DNA of 64,000 bases from an uncultured Roseburia sp. (GTDB lineage Bacteria > Bacillota > Clostridia > Lachnospirales > Lachnospiraceae). Each line of letters starts with the position of its first letter. The first letter of the stretch is position 1. Below the pieces are notes generated by a model. It worked only from the letters and a program-made list of their open reading frames with translations. It made no database searches and was not told the DNA's origin. Shown here in pieces: positions 45,344 to 54,883 of the stretch. The position numbers were made by a program, and so were the translations under genes. The DNA lies in assembly GCA_947642555.1 (NCBI GenBank), contig CANRSX010000010.1, positions 1-64,000 of the forward strand. The letters are read 5' to 3'.

Positions 45344-46219
45344 TCAGATGTCATCTTCCGATGTGCCTGGATGATCCGCGCCGGATAACAGTGCCTGATA
45401 CACGTCCCGCTTTGAGACGCCGCGATCCTTTGCGACAAGCTTCATGGCTTCCTTGCGGCTTGATCCTTTCGCTTCATAAAGTGCCATATGATCTTCAAGG
45501 GATATCTCATCCCAGGCTTTCTGCTGTTCCTCTTTTATTTCATCCTGTGTCTTTCCGTGGATGACAAGAACATACTCTCCCCGCGGTTCGTTGTCTTTAT
45601 AGTAATTAATGATATTAGAAAGTGTCGATACTGTCTTTTCTTCAAAACGCTTTGTGAGCTCGCGGCAGACGGCAGCCCTGCGGTCTCCGAGGACTGCAAA
45701 GAGTTCGTCCAGTGTTTTTTTCAGATGATGAGGAGCTTCATAGAGAACAATTGTGCGTGTCTCTTCTTTTAATTGAGACAGAACTAACGTTCTTTCCTTT
45801 TTCTCCCTCGGAAGGAATGCCTCAAACGCAAAGCGTCTGGTCGGAAGGCCGGACATGGTAAGCGCCGTGATGCAGGCTGCCGGGCCCGGCAGGGAGGTGA
45901 CCGCGATCCCCTCTTCGGTGCAGATGCGCACAAGCTCCTCGCCCGGGTCGGAAATTCCCGGGGTCCCGGCGTCCGTGATCAGTGCGATATTTTTTCCTTC
46001 CCGCAGTTTGTCTGCAAGCTGCCAGGCTTTTTCTATTTTATTATATTCATGATAGCTGGTCATGGGCGTTCTGATCTGAAAATGGTTTAACAGGCGGAGG
46101 GAATTTCTGGTATCCTCCGCGGCGATCAGATCGACTTCTCGTAATGTGCGCAGTACCCGGAGCGTAATGTCCTCGAGATTGCCGATCGGGGTGGCGCACA
46201 GATATAACGTACCGGCCAT
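45344..46219 (-). CDS. rsmI: 16S rRNA (cytidine-1402-2'-O)-methyltransferase
   Basis: A 291-residue SAM-dependent tetrapyrrole-methylase-fold enzyme. Signature runs are LYLCATPIGNLEDITLR, AAEDTRNS, TDAGTPGISDPG and SLPGPAACITAL. It methylates C1402 of 16S rRNA in the decoding centre. The ATG at 46219 follows AAAGGAG; the 22-codon upstream extension is not conserved. CapA lies 15 bp downstream. Confidence 0.95.
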   Translation of the reverse strand: MAGTLYLCATPIGNLEDITLRVLRTLREVDLIAAEDTRNSLRLLNHFQIRTPMTSYHEYNKIEKAWQLADKLREGKNIALITDAGTPGISDPGEELVRICTEEGIAVTSLPGPAACITALTMSGLPTRRFAFEAFLPREKKERTLVLSQLKEETRTIVLYEAPHHLKKTLDELFAVLGDRRAAVCRELTKRFEEKTVSTLSNIINYYKDNEPRGEYVLVIHGKTQDEIKEEQQKAWDEISLEDHMALYEAKGSSRKEAMKLVAKDRGVSKRDVYQALLSGADHPGTSEDDI

Positions 46220-46410
46220 AACGGTCTCCTTTCGGGAAAACAGACTTCTTTTCCTAATGGTATAAAAGCCGCGGCGATCTGTCAATAAACTTCAAAAGCT
46301 TTTCATCTTCTTCATAATATGTTAAGATAATACCATACGAAAAAACATGCGGATGCGCGGCCGGTGCGTAAACCGGCGGCTGACAGACTGTGGAAAGGTA
46401 CGGTGCTGAG

Positions 46411-47724
46411 ATGGACGTAAGAAAACCGGCGGAGGAACTGTTCGAGGATATGGTGGAAGTGCAGAAAGCCATTGCAAAAATTATAATTGGAAAGAATAAA
46501 GAGAGCGCGGATGCCGTACTGAGGTCTAATACCAATATCCTGGCCAGGCTGACAAAACTGGAAGACAAGGCGGAGGAGCTGTTCCGGCTGACGGAGGAGC
46601 AGGCTGCCGCAGCGCAGGCCGCGGAGGAACGTGCGGCAGAGGAGCAGATACAGGCACGGGATGACAGAGCGTCTTCTGGTCACGAGGAAGAGCTTCTGAT
46701 GCAGCGGATGCAGGAGGAGGCCAGCCGGCAGGAGTTAAAAGAAGAGCTTGCCGAGCTTGGAGAGCTGGTGAGAAACGGACTGAAGCAGGCGGTGGATATC
46801 ATGGCGGAACAGCAGCAGGAGATGAAGCTGATCCGCGGCCAGCAGACGGAGCTGATGGAGCGGCTGGAACGTATGGAGCAGATACAGCTGCGGGAGCCAA
46901 AGCCGGATACTGCGGCGGAGGAGGAGCCGGAAATCGTGCCGGAGGAGGAACCTGTGCCGGAGTTCACGGCGGAAGAACCGGAAGTGATGCCGAGAGAGGA
47001 GTCCGTGCCGGAAGATGTAACGGAAGAGGAAGAGGAGTCCGTGCTGGAAGCTGTAACGGAAGAGGAACCGGAGGTCGTGCCGGAGTTCACGTCGGAAGAG
47101 GAGCCGGAAATTGTGCCGGGGTTCACGTCGGAAGAGGAATCGGAGGTCGTGCCAGAGGAGGAGGCAGCGTCGGAAGAGGAGCCGGAGGTCGTGCCGGAAG
47201 AGGAATCGGAAGCGCTGCCGGAGCCGGAAGCTGCGTCGGAAGATTTTCTGATTGATGATTTTGCACTGCCGGATGACTTTGCACTGCCGGATGATTTTGC
47301 GCTGCCAGATGATTTCGAACGTCTGGAGGAGCCCGAAGTGCCGGGGAAGAACGATTTCCCGGAAGACATGGATTTTATGATCAACAATCTGGATCTGCTT
47401 TTGGACGCAGAGACAGACGGGCAGGATCCGTCATTCGGACCAGAGCCGGAGCCGGAGCCAGAGCCGGAACCGGAGGAGGATGGATTTGCGGAAGAGCTGA
47501 TGCTGGATGCAGAGGCATGGGGGATTCCGGATGATACGGAGCCGGACCCAGAGCTTCCAGACGTGTCAGAGCCGGTTCCTCTGGAAGCGGAGATCAAAAA
47601 AACGGCCAGGAAACCGGAACCGAAGCCGGCTGCGAGGCCACAGAAGGCCAAAGAACCGGTTTCGGCCATTCCTGACCGGATGATGACGCCGGAAGAGATC
47701 GCGGCGCTTCTGGAAGATTTATAA
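46411..47724 (+). CDS. Acidic coiled-coil repeat protein with FliM-like C-terminal motif
   Basis: A 437-residue cytoplasmic protein, unrecognised. Residues about 1-165 are helical and coiled-coil (LEDKAEELFRLTEEQ, RQELKEELAELGEL). About 170-280 is a low-complexity stretch of EEEPEVVPE-type repeats. About 282-302 has three copies of DDFALP, then an EPEP run and a basic KKTARKPEPKP segment. The last residues are RMMTPEEIAALLEDL, which resembles the CheY-binding LSQ(D/E)EIDALL motif of FliM. ATG 46411 is preferred over GTG 46390. The mirror minus-strand serine-rich frame is an artefact. Confidence 0.75.
   Translation: MDVRKPAEELFEDMVEVQKAIAKIIIGKNKESADAVLRSNTNILARLTKLEDKAEELFRLTEEQAAAAQAAEERAAEEQIQARDDRASSGHEEELLMQRMQEEASRQELKEELAELGELVRNGLKQAVDIMAEQQQEMKLIRGQQTELMERLERMEQIQLREPKPDTAAEEEPEIVPEEEPVPEFTAEEPEVMPREESVPEDVTEEEEESVLEAVTEEEPEVVPEFTSEEEPEIVPGFTSEEESEVVPEEEAASEEEPEVVPEEESEALPEPEAASEDFLIDDFALPDDFALPDDFALPDDFERLEEPEVPGKNDFPEDMDFMINNLDLLLDAETDGQDPSFGPEPEPEPEPEPEEDGFAEELMLDAEAWGIPDDTEPDPELPDVSEPVPLEAEIKKTARKPEPKPAARPQKAKEPVSAIPDRMMTPEEIAALLEDL
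47254..47316 (+). repeat. 18-bp tandem repeat in acidic protein gene
   Basis: Three full 18-bp units plus half a unit, beginning at 47254, encode DDFALP repeats. Units differ only at synonymous positions, so they are old enough to have drifted while the peptide is kept. Confidence 0.85.
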
Positions 47725-47741
47725 ATAAAAGATATGACTTT

Positions 47742-48968
47742 TTATTCGGCGGTAAGGGTGATGATATTTTTTATGATCCTTACCGCTGTTTCCATTCCCT
47801 CGACGCTGACATGCTCGAACGGGCCGTGAAACGCGTAGCCGCCGGTGCCGAGATTCGGGCACGGGAGACCGCGGAAGGTCAGCGCAGCTCCGTCGGTACC
47901 GCCCCGGATCGGGAAAGATTCCGGCGCGAGCCCTGCCGCGTTTATGGCGCGTCTGGCAAGCTCAACAATATCAGGATGGGTATCGATGATCTCTTTCATA
48001 TTATAATAAGAGTCCGTAAGCGTGAGTGTGACGGTTCCGTCGCCATACGCCTGGTTTAACTGTGCCTCGATCTCCTGCAGGCGGATTTTGCGCGCTTCAA
48101 AGCGTTCCTTATCATGATCACGCACAATATAGGAAGCGGCGGCGGAGGTCACGTCCCCGCGCTGCTCCATCAGGTGATAAAATCCTTCCCGCCCTTCGGT
48201 ACGTGCCGGGATTTCGTCCGGCGGAAGCATGGACTGGATCTCGCAGGCGATCAGAATGGCGTTTACCATAACGTCCTTTGCCTCGCCCGGGTGAACGCTT
48301 TTGCCATGTATTGAAAAATGAGCGGTAGCAGCGTTAAAATTTTCAAAGGAGATTTCACCCTCATAACCGCCGTCTACGGTATAGGCGAAGTCCGCTTTAA
48401 AATAGTCGGTATCAAAAAATTCCGTGCCGCGTCCGATCTCCTCGTCCGGGGTGAAACCAACCCAGACGTCTCCGTGCGGCTGCCCGGATGCGATCAGCTC
48501 CTCCATTGCGGTCAGAATCTCCGCGACGCCGGCCTTATCGTCCGCGCCGAGCAGGGTTGTCCCGTCCGTTGTGATGAGTGTGCGCCCTGCCAGACCTTTC
48601 AGGTGCGGGAAATCGGAAACGCGGATGGATTCGCCGCTTCCCTTCAGCAGTACATCGCCGCCGTCGTAAGACGGGATGATCTGCGGCTTAATGTCTTTCC
48701 CGGAATAAGCGGGTGAGGTATCCATGTGCGCGATAAAACCGATGGATGGCCTGTCCTCATATCCGGCAGTGGCGGGGAGCAGACCGTAGACGTAAGCGTG
48801 ATCTGTGAGCACAACGTTTTTTAAACCCAGCGCGGCCACCTCCTGCTCTAAAATGCGGCCCAGCTCAAACTGACGTTCCGTGGAAGGAATCGGCGCTGTC
48901 TCCCAGTCGTTCTCCTCCGATGTCGTATGGCAGGCGACATATTTCAGAAATCGTTCTTCTACATTCAT
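47742..48968 (-). CDS. pepT: Peptidase T (tripeptide aminopeptidase)
   Basis: A 408-residue M20 metallopeptidase. Metal-site motifs are IAHMDTSP, TTDGTTLLGADDKAG, TPDEEIGRGTEFFD and a late PIRGGTDGAALTF with GTGGYAFHGPFE. It removes N-terminal residues from tripeptides in the cytoplasm. The length is standard, and a CTCC-complement AAGGAGG site precedes the ATG. It is convergent with the acidic protein gene, 17 bp apart. Confidence 0.95.
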   Translation of the reverse strand: MNVEERFLKYVACHTTSEENDWETAPIPSTERQFELGRILEQEVAALGLKNVVLTDHAYVYGLLPATAGYEDRPSIGFIAHMDTSPAYSGKDIKPQIIPSYDGGDVLLKGSGESIRVSDFPHLKGLAGRTLITTDGTTLLGADDKAGVAEILTAMEELIASGQPHGDVWVGFTPDEEIGRGTEFFDTDYFKADFAYTVDGGYEGEISFENFNAATAHFSIHGKSVHPGEAKDVMVNAILIACEIQSMLPPDEIPARTEGREGFYHLMEQRGDVTSAAASYIVRDHDKERFEARKIRLQEIEAQLNQAYGDGTVTLTLTDSYYNMKEIIDTHPDIVELARRAINAAGLAPESFPIRGGTDGAALTFRGLPCPNLGTGGYAFHGPFEHVSVEGMETAVRIIKNIITLTAE

Positions 48969-49046
48969 AAGAACCTCCTTATTTTACCTTGATAATACTA
49001 AAATACCATAAGCGGAAAAAAATTTAAAGTTTTTCTTAAAAAATGG

Positions 49047-49075
49047 TTGCATTTCTGAAAAATCTGTTATATAAT
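49047..49075 (+). promoter_or_regulatory. Promoter of tRNA-Lys
   Basis: TTGCAT (49047-49052) and TATAAT (49070-49075) are separated by 17 bp, about 45 bp ahead of the tRNA. Confidence 0.8.
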
Positions 49076-49119
49076 AACTTTCGTGCTTGGGGGAACACCC
49101 ATTGGAAAGCACAGTAGAT

Positions 49120-49192
49120 GCGCCACTAGCTCAGCTGGCAGAGCACCTGACTCTTAATCAGGGTGTCCAGGGTTCGAACCCCTGGTGGCGCA
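49120..49192 (+). tRNA. tRNA-Lys (CTT)
   Basis: A 73-nt cloverleaf: GCGCCAC pairs with GTGGCGC, and the anticodon loop CTCTTAA gives CTT, reading AAG. The discriminator is A and CCA is not encoded. It is a single-gene unit with its own promoter and terminator. Confidence 0.95.
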
Positions 49193-49227
49193 CTGATGTA
49201 CCATCTTCCATTTATAACCTTGTTATA

Positions 49228-49275
49228 AAGTACTAATGATGAAGCGTAAGGGCTCGTTGTTAGTGCTTTTTTTTC
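49228..49275 (+). terminator. Terminator after tRNA-Lys
   Basis: AAGTACTAATGATGAAGC (49228-49245) pairs with the segment 49252-49268 using several G-U pairs and is followed by eight T. Confidence 0.75.
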
Positions 49276-49411
49276 TCTCTGTATGATTTCAGATTTTTAT
49301 CTTTATTTTCCCTGACAGAAAAAATTGAATCTTATCATTGTATGTGTTAAAATAAAAAAAGATGCAGATCATAGTGCGGGATTCGACAAACTGATGTTAG
49401 GAGAAAATGTG

Positions 49412-51142
49412 ATGGAAAATGGAAGTACGGTGCAGAAGAGAAAAGGGCTGAATCTGATGGCAAAGATTCTTTTGCTGGTGCTGGTGCCTCTGATGATTCT
49501 GGTGATTATGTCCGGGCTCGCGATCCGGTCGCTGGGGATTTTTGTATCCGAGCGTGTCGTGGAGCATGAGCTGGGTACAACGGCATATTCGATCAAAGTG
49601 ACGCTCTCCCGACTTGGAGGCGGCGGGGATTACAGCTATGACGGGGAGAATTTTTACAAAGGCGATTTTAATATCTCGGAGGATCAGGGGACGCTGGATG
49701 AATTTTTGAATGCGACGGATGTGAACGTGACGATTTTCTGGGAGGATCTTAGGGTGGCGTCGAGCGCGCGGGATGAGTCGGGGAACCGGATCATCGGTAC
49801 CCGGCTGGATGCAGACATTTATAATGAAGTAAAGACAAAGGGAGAATATTTTACGAGCAAAACCGTGGTCGGAGGCAAACCGTATTTCTCCTATTACGAA
49901 GTACTTTATAATAATGAAGGTACACCGGTCGGAGTGCTGTCCACGGCGATGGAGGCGGAAACCACGCGGGAGATCTATGAATCCCGGATGCGCAACAGCG
50001 TCATTTTTATGGTGATCATTGCGATGATTACCTGCGGACTGATCGCGGCGGCGATGATGATGATTGTTCAGGCGATTTCCCAGGTGGTGACACGTCTTGA
50101 CGCGATGGCGGAGGGCGATCTGAACCGCGAGGTGAGCGGCACGCTTGTCCGCAGAAGTGATGAGATCGGAAATATCGCAAGATCTGTGCACACACTGGTG
50201 CTCGGGCTGGCAGGGATTGTCACGAATATACATAAATCCGCGGATTCGCTCGACGGGTTTACCGGAAAATTCCGGAAGAACTTTAATACGATCAACGAAT
50301 CGATCCGCAATGTCAATATCGCGGTGGAAGAGATTGCGAACGGTGCGACGCAGCAGGCGAATGAGATGCAGAACGTCAACAACCAGATCGGCGATATGGG
50401 AGACGCGGTAAATGAGACGAGCAGGAACGTCGAAACGCTGATGGAAAGCACGCGTGAGATGCAGAATCACAATCAGCTGCTGAACCAGACCCTCGATGAG
50501 CTGGCCGAGATCAGCGACCGGACCAGGACATCGATTGACGAGGTACATGAGCAGACGAACAATACCAACAAATCCGTCATGGAAATCGGCAGCGCGATCA
50601 ACATGATTACCGATATTGCAAGCCAGACCAACCTGCTCTCGTTAAACGCCAGCATTGAGGCAGCGCGGGCAGGAGAGCATGGAAGAGGATTTTCTGTGGT
50701 GGCGGATGAGATCCGGCAGCTGGCGGATCAGTCGAGCGAGACCGCAAAGAAGATCGGCGGGATTGTGGAAGAACTGATTCAGAATTCCAATATCAGTGTT
50801 GAGACGATGCAGAATGTGCTGCAGGATATCAACAATCAGAACGAGCGGCTTGGCGCGACACAGCAGGTGTTTGAGGATATGAACGAGGAGATGGGCAATG
50901 TCGTGATTGCGATCAATAACATTGCCGGACAGATGGAATCGGTCAGCCTGGTGAAGGACGATGTCACCCACAGCATGGAGAGCCTTGCGGCGATCGCGGA
51001 AGGGAACGCGGCGAGCACGGAGGAGACCTCCGCTTCGATGGTGGAGCTCGGAAATATTGTGGAGGAATGCTATCACGATACGGATGAGCTGGTAGATATT
51101 GCAAATAAAATGACGGGCGATGTGAACCGCTTCAGAGTATAA
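49412..51142 (+). CDS. Methyl-accepting chemotaxis protein with single Cache sensor
   Basis: A 576-residue chemoreceptor. TM1 spans about 16-38 and TM2 about 195-221, with a roughly 150-residue extracellular sensor of the sCache type between ([25 protein letters not shown]). HAMP and the signalling domain follow, with tip motif [21 protein letters not shown]. The ATG at 49412 has TTAGGAG; a TTG-started extension to 49325 is not credible. The ligand is unknown. A terminator follows directly. Confidence 0.93.
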   Translation: MENGSTVQKRKGLNLMAKILLLVLVPLMILVIMSGLAIRSLGIFVSERVVEHELGTTAYSIKVTLSRLGGGGDYSYDGENFYKGDFNISEDQGTLDEFLNATDVNVTIFWEDLRVASSARDESGNRIIGTRLDADIYNEVKTKGEYFTSKTVVGGKPYFSYYEVLYNNEGTPVGVLSTAMEAETTREIYESRMRNSVIFMVIIAMITCGLIAAAMMMIVQAISQVVTRLDAMAEGDLNREVSGTLVRRSDEIGNIARSVHTLVLGLAGIVTNIHKSADSLDGFTGKFRKNFNTINESIRNVNIAVEEIANGATQQANEMQNVNNQIGDMGDAVNETSRNVETLMESTREMQNHNQLLNQTLDELAEISDRTRTSIDEVHEQTNNTNKSVMEIGSAINMITDIASQTNLLSLNASIEAARAGEHGRGFSVVADEIRQLADQSSETAKKIGGIVEELIQNSNISVETMQNVLQDINNQNERLGATQQVFEDMNEEMGNVVIAINNIAGQMESVSLVKDDVTHSMESLAAIAEGNAASTEETSASMVELGNIVEECYHDTDELVDIANKMTGDVNRFRV

Positions 51143-51159
51143 TGAGAATGAGAACGACG

Positions 51160-51196
51160 CCGGCAGCAGAGAAAATTTCTGCTGCCGGTAATTTTT
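51160..51196 (+). terminator. Terminator after second MCP
   Basis: CCGGCAGCAGA (51160-51170) pairs with TCTGCTGCCGG (51178-51188) across a 7-base loop and is followed by a T-rich tract. Confidence 0.85.
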
Positions 51197-51232
51197 TGAT
51201 GACGGACAGACATGGCGGACAAAAATCACGCC

Positions 51233-51877
51233 TTATCTTTCCGGCGCTGCGATCAGTTTGCAGATCGGGTTGCCGAGGGATGAAAATTTTTCCTCGTACT
51301 CGGTCATGATGTTTCCCTCCATCAGAACCGGATCATGGTGCAGATCGCGGGTCGATGCGAGCAGCTTCCAGCCCGCTGCGGGAATCTCTTCCAGGGAAAA
51401 CGTAAAGAGATCCTGATTGTCCGTCTTAAACTCAATCTGTCCGTCCTCCGAAAGTACGGCCGCGTACCGTTCCAGAAACTGCCTGGAGGTAAGCCGGCGC
51501 CTGGCATGCCGGTCTTTTGGCCAGGGATCGGAAAAATTCAGGTAGATGCGCGAAACCTCGCCCGGTGAAAAGACGAGCAAAAGATCGGCGGCATCCATAC
51601 AGAGAAATTTCAGATTGAGAAGCGGAGCCTGTTCCATTTTCTGTAACGCGCGGAGCAGAACGCTGGAATAGCGTTCGACGCCGAGATAGCGGATTCCAGG
51701 ATGCAGGGAGGCCAGTTCCATGAGAAAACGGCCTTTTCCCATGCCGATTTCAATATGAAGCGGGCCGGGTGAGGGAAAAACGTCCTGCCAGCGTCCGCGG
51801 TATGACACCGGGTCGCTGATGCAGTAGGGGCTTTTTTCGACCGCCTCGCCGGCGCCGGGAATATTTCGTAATCGCAT
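51233..51877 (-). CDS. trmB: tRNA (guanine-N7)-methyltransferase
   Basis: A 214-residue SAM methyltransferase with the TrmB motifs LHIEIGMGKGRF, YLGVERYSSV and YLNFSDPWPKDRH. It makes m7G46 in tRNA. Length and motifs are standard for Firmicutes. It is convergent with the MCP gene, with the terminator between. Confidence 0.95.
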   Translation of the reverse strand: MRLRNIPGAGEAVEKSPYCISDPVSYRGRWQDVFPSPGPLHIEIGMGKGRFLMELASLHPGIRYLGVERYSSVLLRALQKMEQAPLLNLKFLCMDAADLLLVFSPGEVSRIYLNFSDPWPKDRHARRRLTSRQFLERYAAVLSEDGQIEFKTDNQDLFTFSLEEIPAAGWKLLASTRDLHHDPVLMEGNIMTEYEEKFSSLGNPICKLIAAPER

Positions 51878-52043
51878 ATGATGATCCTGCCTTTGCTGAT
51901 TTTTGTACGGACTTTATTCTACAATATATTTCCGGATAAAAAAAGTGTTTTCTTCTGAAAAAAGATTGCATGTATTTTTTTGAACGCTTATACTGATACT
52001 AATATATGGAAACGAAAGTGAAAGGCAGCAGGAGCAGAAAAGG

Positions 52044-53438
52044 ATGAAAAAGAAGAATATTCTGGTCAGAGCGATCGTTTTTTTTGTGAGCCTGGCCATA
52101 TTTATACAGACCGGGCAGGTCAGCGTATCAGCGGCGGATTACTGGCCGGAGGGACCGGCAACAGAGTCGCCGTCCGTGATTCTAATGGAAATGACGACCG
52201 GGACGGTGCTCTATGAGAAAAACAGTATGGAGCGGAATTATCCGGCGAGTATCACAAAGATACTGACAGCGCTGATCGCACTGGAGCATTCGGAGTTAAA
52301 TGAGATCGTCACATTTTCTGATGAGGCGATTGATAATACCGAAGGGTCCGGGATTGCGCGGGATTACGGGGAACAGATGACGATGGAGCAGTGCCTGTAC
52401 GCGGTAATGCTCGGGTCTGCAAATGAATGCGCGTATGCGGTCGCGGAGCATGTGGGGGGTACGGTGGAGGCATTTGTAGAAATGATGAATGCAAAGGCCG
52501 CCGAGCTCGGATGCCTGGACACGCATTTCTGCAATCCGCATGGTCTTTTCGAGGAGGAACACTATACGACCTGCCATGATATGGCGCTGATTGCCCGCGC
52601 GGCGTATCAGAATGAGAATTTCCGGATTATCACGGGAACAGCGCGCTACACGATCCCGCCGACGAACAAGCATGACGAGCCGACGCCGCTGACGAACCAC
52701 AATGAGATGCTGTATCCGTGGCAGACCTTAAAATACCGGTATGAATACTGCACCGGCGGAAAAACAGGCTGGACCGCGGTGGCGCGATCGACGCTGGTCA
52801 CCTACGCGGAAAAGGACGGGATGTCTCTGGTCTGTGTGGTCATGCACACCGAGCCTCCGGCCCAGTGGGTGGACAGCACGAATCTGTTCGAGTATGCGTT
52901 TGACAATTTTCAGATTTATAATATTGCGGACAATGAGACGAAATATGACACGTCAAAGCCCGTAAATGCGGGGATTTTAAATAACGGCAGCAGGGCTTTT
53001 GTGGATATCGACGAGAATGCCGGGATCATATTGCCAAAGACGACGGAGTTCTCAAATGCGGCGTCCGAGATCCGCTATGACGCCGTCGGGGAAAATGTCG
53101 CGGGAACCCTTGTCTATACGTATGCGGGCCGGGAAGTGGGCCGGGCGGATATCGTGAGAACCGGCGTAGAGATCCAGGGATTTGTGTTTGACAATCAGAA
53201 AGCAGAGGCAGCGACAGACGGGGAAGAGACGAAGACAAGGACCATTCAGATTGATCCGCTGTTCCTTGCAATGATTGCGGCTGCGGTGGCGCTTCTGGTA
53301 TTCCTGCTGTTTGTGGGAAAACGCTTCGTCGATAACTATTACATCATCCGGCATAATATGGAAGTGAGGAAAAGCCGGAGAGAGCAGTTCCGTAAAATAC
53401 GGTCGAGAAGAAGACGAAGACACAGAAGAAGATGGTAA
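52044..53438 (+). CDS. D-alanyl-D-alanine carboxypeptidase (PBP5/DacF type)
   Basis: A 464-residue exported peptidoglycan enzyme. A signal peptide covers about 1-31. The three active-site motifs are intact: SITK (69-72), SAN (125-127) and KTG (240-242). A PBP5-like C-terminal beta domain follows. Unusually for this family the C-terminus has a full membrane helix (about 412-432) followed by a very basic tail (RRRRRHRRRW) instead of an amphipathic anchor. It trims the terminal D-Ala of stem peptides. A long bidirectional terminator follows. Confidence 0.93.
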   Translation: MKKKNILVRAIVFFVSLAIFIQTGQVSVSAADYWPEGPATESPSVILMEMTTGTVLYEKNSMERNYPASITKILTALIALEHSELNEIVTFSDEAIDNTEGSGIARDYGEQMTMEQCLYAVMLGSANECAYAVAEHVGGTVEAFVEMMNAKAAELGCLDTHFCNPHGLFEEEHYTTCHDMALIARAAYQNENFRIITGTARYTIPPTNKHDEPTPLTNHNEMLYPWQTLKYRYEYCTGGKTGWTAVARSTLVTYAEKDGMSLVCVVMHTEPPAQWVDSTNLFEYAFDNFQIYNIADNETKYDTSKPVNAGILNNGSRAFVDIDENAGIILPKTTEFSNAASEIRYDAVGENVAGTLVYTYAGREVGRADIVRTGVEIQGFVFDNQKAEAATDGEETKTRTIQIDPLFLAMIAAAVALLVFLLFVGKRFVDNYYIIRHNMEVRKSRREQFRKIRSRRRRRHRRRW

Positions 53439-53442
53439 AAAC

Positions 53443-53489
53443 AACAAAAGACGACAAATAATACCGGGTATTATTTGTCGTCTTTTGTT
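53443..53489. terminator. Long perfect bidirectional terminator
   Basis: An inverted repeat of about 22 bp (starting AACAAAAGACGACAAATA) with almost no loop is flanked by A and T runs. It serves the converging dac and ArgR-like genes. Confidence 0.85.
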
Positions 53490-53517
53490 ATACAGACATA
53501 AAATAGAAAAGACAAAA

Positions 53518-54030
53518 TTATCTGACAATTAAGCTGTTCAGAAGAATTTCCAGCTGTGTCGGATTTTTTGTGTAAAACAGGATGCCGTTTGCCGTCTCCT
53601 GCGCGGTCAGATATTTGCCCTCGAAAAGGGGGGACGCTCCGATCAGATGAAGCAGGTACGTGGTGACGGAAGGATCCGCCTTTAAAAACAGCGGCTTGTA
53701 CGACTCCATGGAGAAGACGGCGGCGTCCGCTTTGCCGAACACATACTGAAGCTCCTTTTCCTGCTCTAACTGTTCGATCGTTTTGTTCGGGATAAAATAT
53801 CCGGCGTCGTTCTTCGGCATCTGCAGGGAACGGACCGCGCGCTGTACCTGCTTGGTCAGGGCGCCCGACGGAGGGTAGAGGGATTCGAAATAACTCATAA
53901 AATCAGAGGCGTTGCGAAAGTGTTCGTTCTTCCCTTTCTCTAAGATCTCAGTCATCAGAATGCGGCGGATAATGCCTTCGCAGGTCTCGCGGGAGGGATT
54001 TTTTCGGATGGGTGTTTTTGGATAATCCAT
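53518..54030 (-). CDS. ArgR-like regulator, divergent from AbiE-like pair
   Basis: A 170-residue protein. Residues about 12-75 look like a winged helix (ETCEGIIRRILMTEIL, then TKQVQRAVRSLQMPK and AGYFIPNK), and about 80-170 form an alpha/beta domain ending NGILFYTKNPTQLEILLNSL. This order and spacing recall the arginine repressor (ArgR), but the SRDI recognition signature and arginine-binding residues are not clear. The ATG at 54030 has AAAGGAG; the longer upstream frame is hydrophobic and unlikely. It shares a 223-bp divergent promoter region with the next pair. Confidence 0.5.
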   Translation of the reverse strand: MDYPKTPIRKNPSRETCEGIIRRILMTEILEKGKNEHFRNASDFMSYFESLYPPSGALTKQVQRAVRSLQMPKNDAGYFIPNKTIEQLEQEKELQYVFGKADAAVFSMESYKPLFLKADPSVTTYLLHLIGASPLFEGKYLTAQETANGILFYTKNPTQLEILLNSLIVR

Positions 54031-54253
54031 ATCGGCTCCTTTCTCTTCTGCCATTATCGACATAATGTGATGTCTTCTGAATATTATAAGACATATAAGG
54101 AAGAAAAACAAGTCCGAAACGGACAAAAATGTTTGTTTGACAAATGAGAAAAGATCACGTATAGTATAAGGAAAGAAACGCCACAAAAATGCTCGGAGAG
54201 CGGAGAAGTTATACGGTTTACCAAAGAATGCACATACGAAACGGAGAATTCCT

Positions 54254-54883
54254 ATGTCAGATTCATACGTTGTAAATGAAAAGAGAGAATTGATTTTGGA
54301 CCGTGTGAAGGAATTTATCGATCAGCACGGCGGTGTTGTGAAGAAAAGCCAGCTGAATGAGCTGGGGATTGATTACCGAAGGATTCTTGACTTTGTGGAA
54401 AAGGGGGATCTGGTACGGATCAAGAACGGTTATTATACGATCCGGATCAGCGATTTTTCGGAGGAGGAGCTGATCGCGAAGCTCTTTCCGGACTGCGTCT
54501 TAAATCTTGAGACGGCGCTTTATGCATATGGCTATCTTGAGAATAAGCCGTTCGGCTATAAGCTCTCGGTGGACAAGAATACCTCGAAGTCCAGATTCCG
54601 TCTGGATTTTCCGCAGGTGACCCCTCTTTATGCGGAGCCTGAGACGCTAAAGACAGGCGTGACGGAGATTTTGTACGGCGGGACACAGATGAAGATTTTT
54701 GAGAAAGAGCGTCTGGTCTGTGAATGTCTGAAATATGAAGATAAGATGGAGCGCGAGCTGTTCAAGGAGGGACTGCTCTCCTATATCCGCGATCCGAAGA
54801 AGGATGTCGCACGGCTGATGAAGTATGCGAGAGAACGCAAGGTGGTAAAAAAAGTGCAGACAATGATAGGAGTATGGCTTTAA
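54254..54883 (+). CDS. AbiEi-family type IV antitoxin/regulator
   Basis: A 209-residue protein. Residues 10-70 form the AbiEi winged helix (QHGGVVKKSQLNELGIDYRRIL, then GDLVRIKNGYYTI) and the rest is the C-terminal effector domain (LFPDCVLNLETALYAYG). In type IV systems AbiEi represses the promoter and counters the AbiEii nucleotidyltransferase. The next gene starts on the base after its stop. Confidence 0.85.
   Translation: MSDSYVVNEKRELILDRVKEFIDQHGGVVKKSQLNELGIDYRRILDFVEKGDLVRIKNGYYTIRISDFSEEELIAKLFPDCVLNLETALYAYGYLENKPFGYKLSVDKNTSKSRFRLDFPQVTPLYAEPETLKTGVTEILYGGTQMKIFEKERLVCECLKYEDKMERELFKEGLLSYIRDPKKDVARLMKYARERKVVKKVQTMIGVWL

Noticed and set aside
46680-47669. Minus-strand serine-rich frame of 329 codons
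   Set aside because: It is antisense to the Glu/Pro-rich acidic protein, whose codons create a stop-free Ser/Gly reading on the other strand.
49193-49411. Possible riboswitch between tRNA-Lys and the second MCP
   Set aside because: The folded part is explained as the tRNA terminator; nothing resembling a known aptamer was seen.
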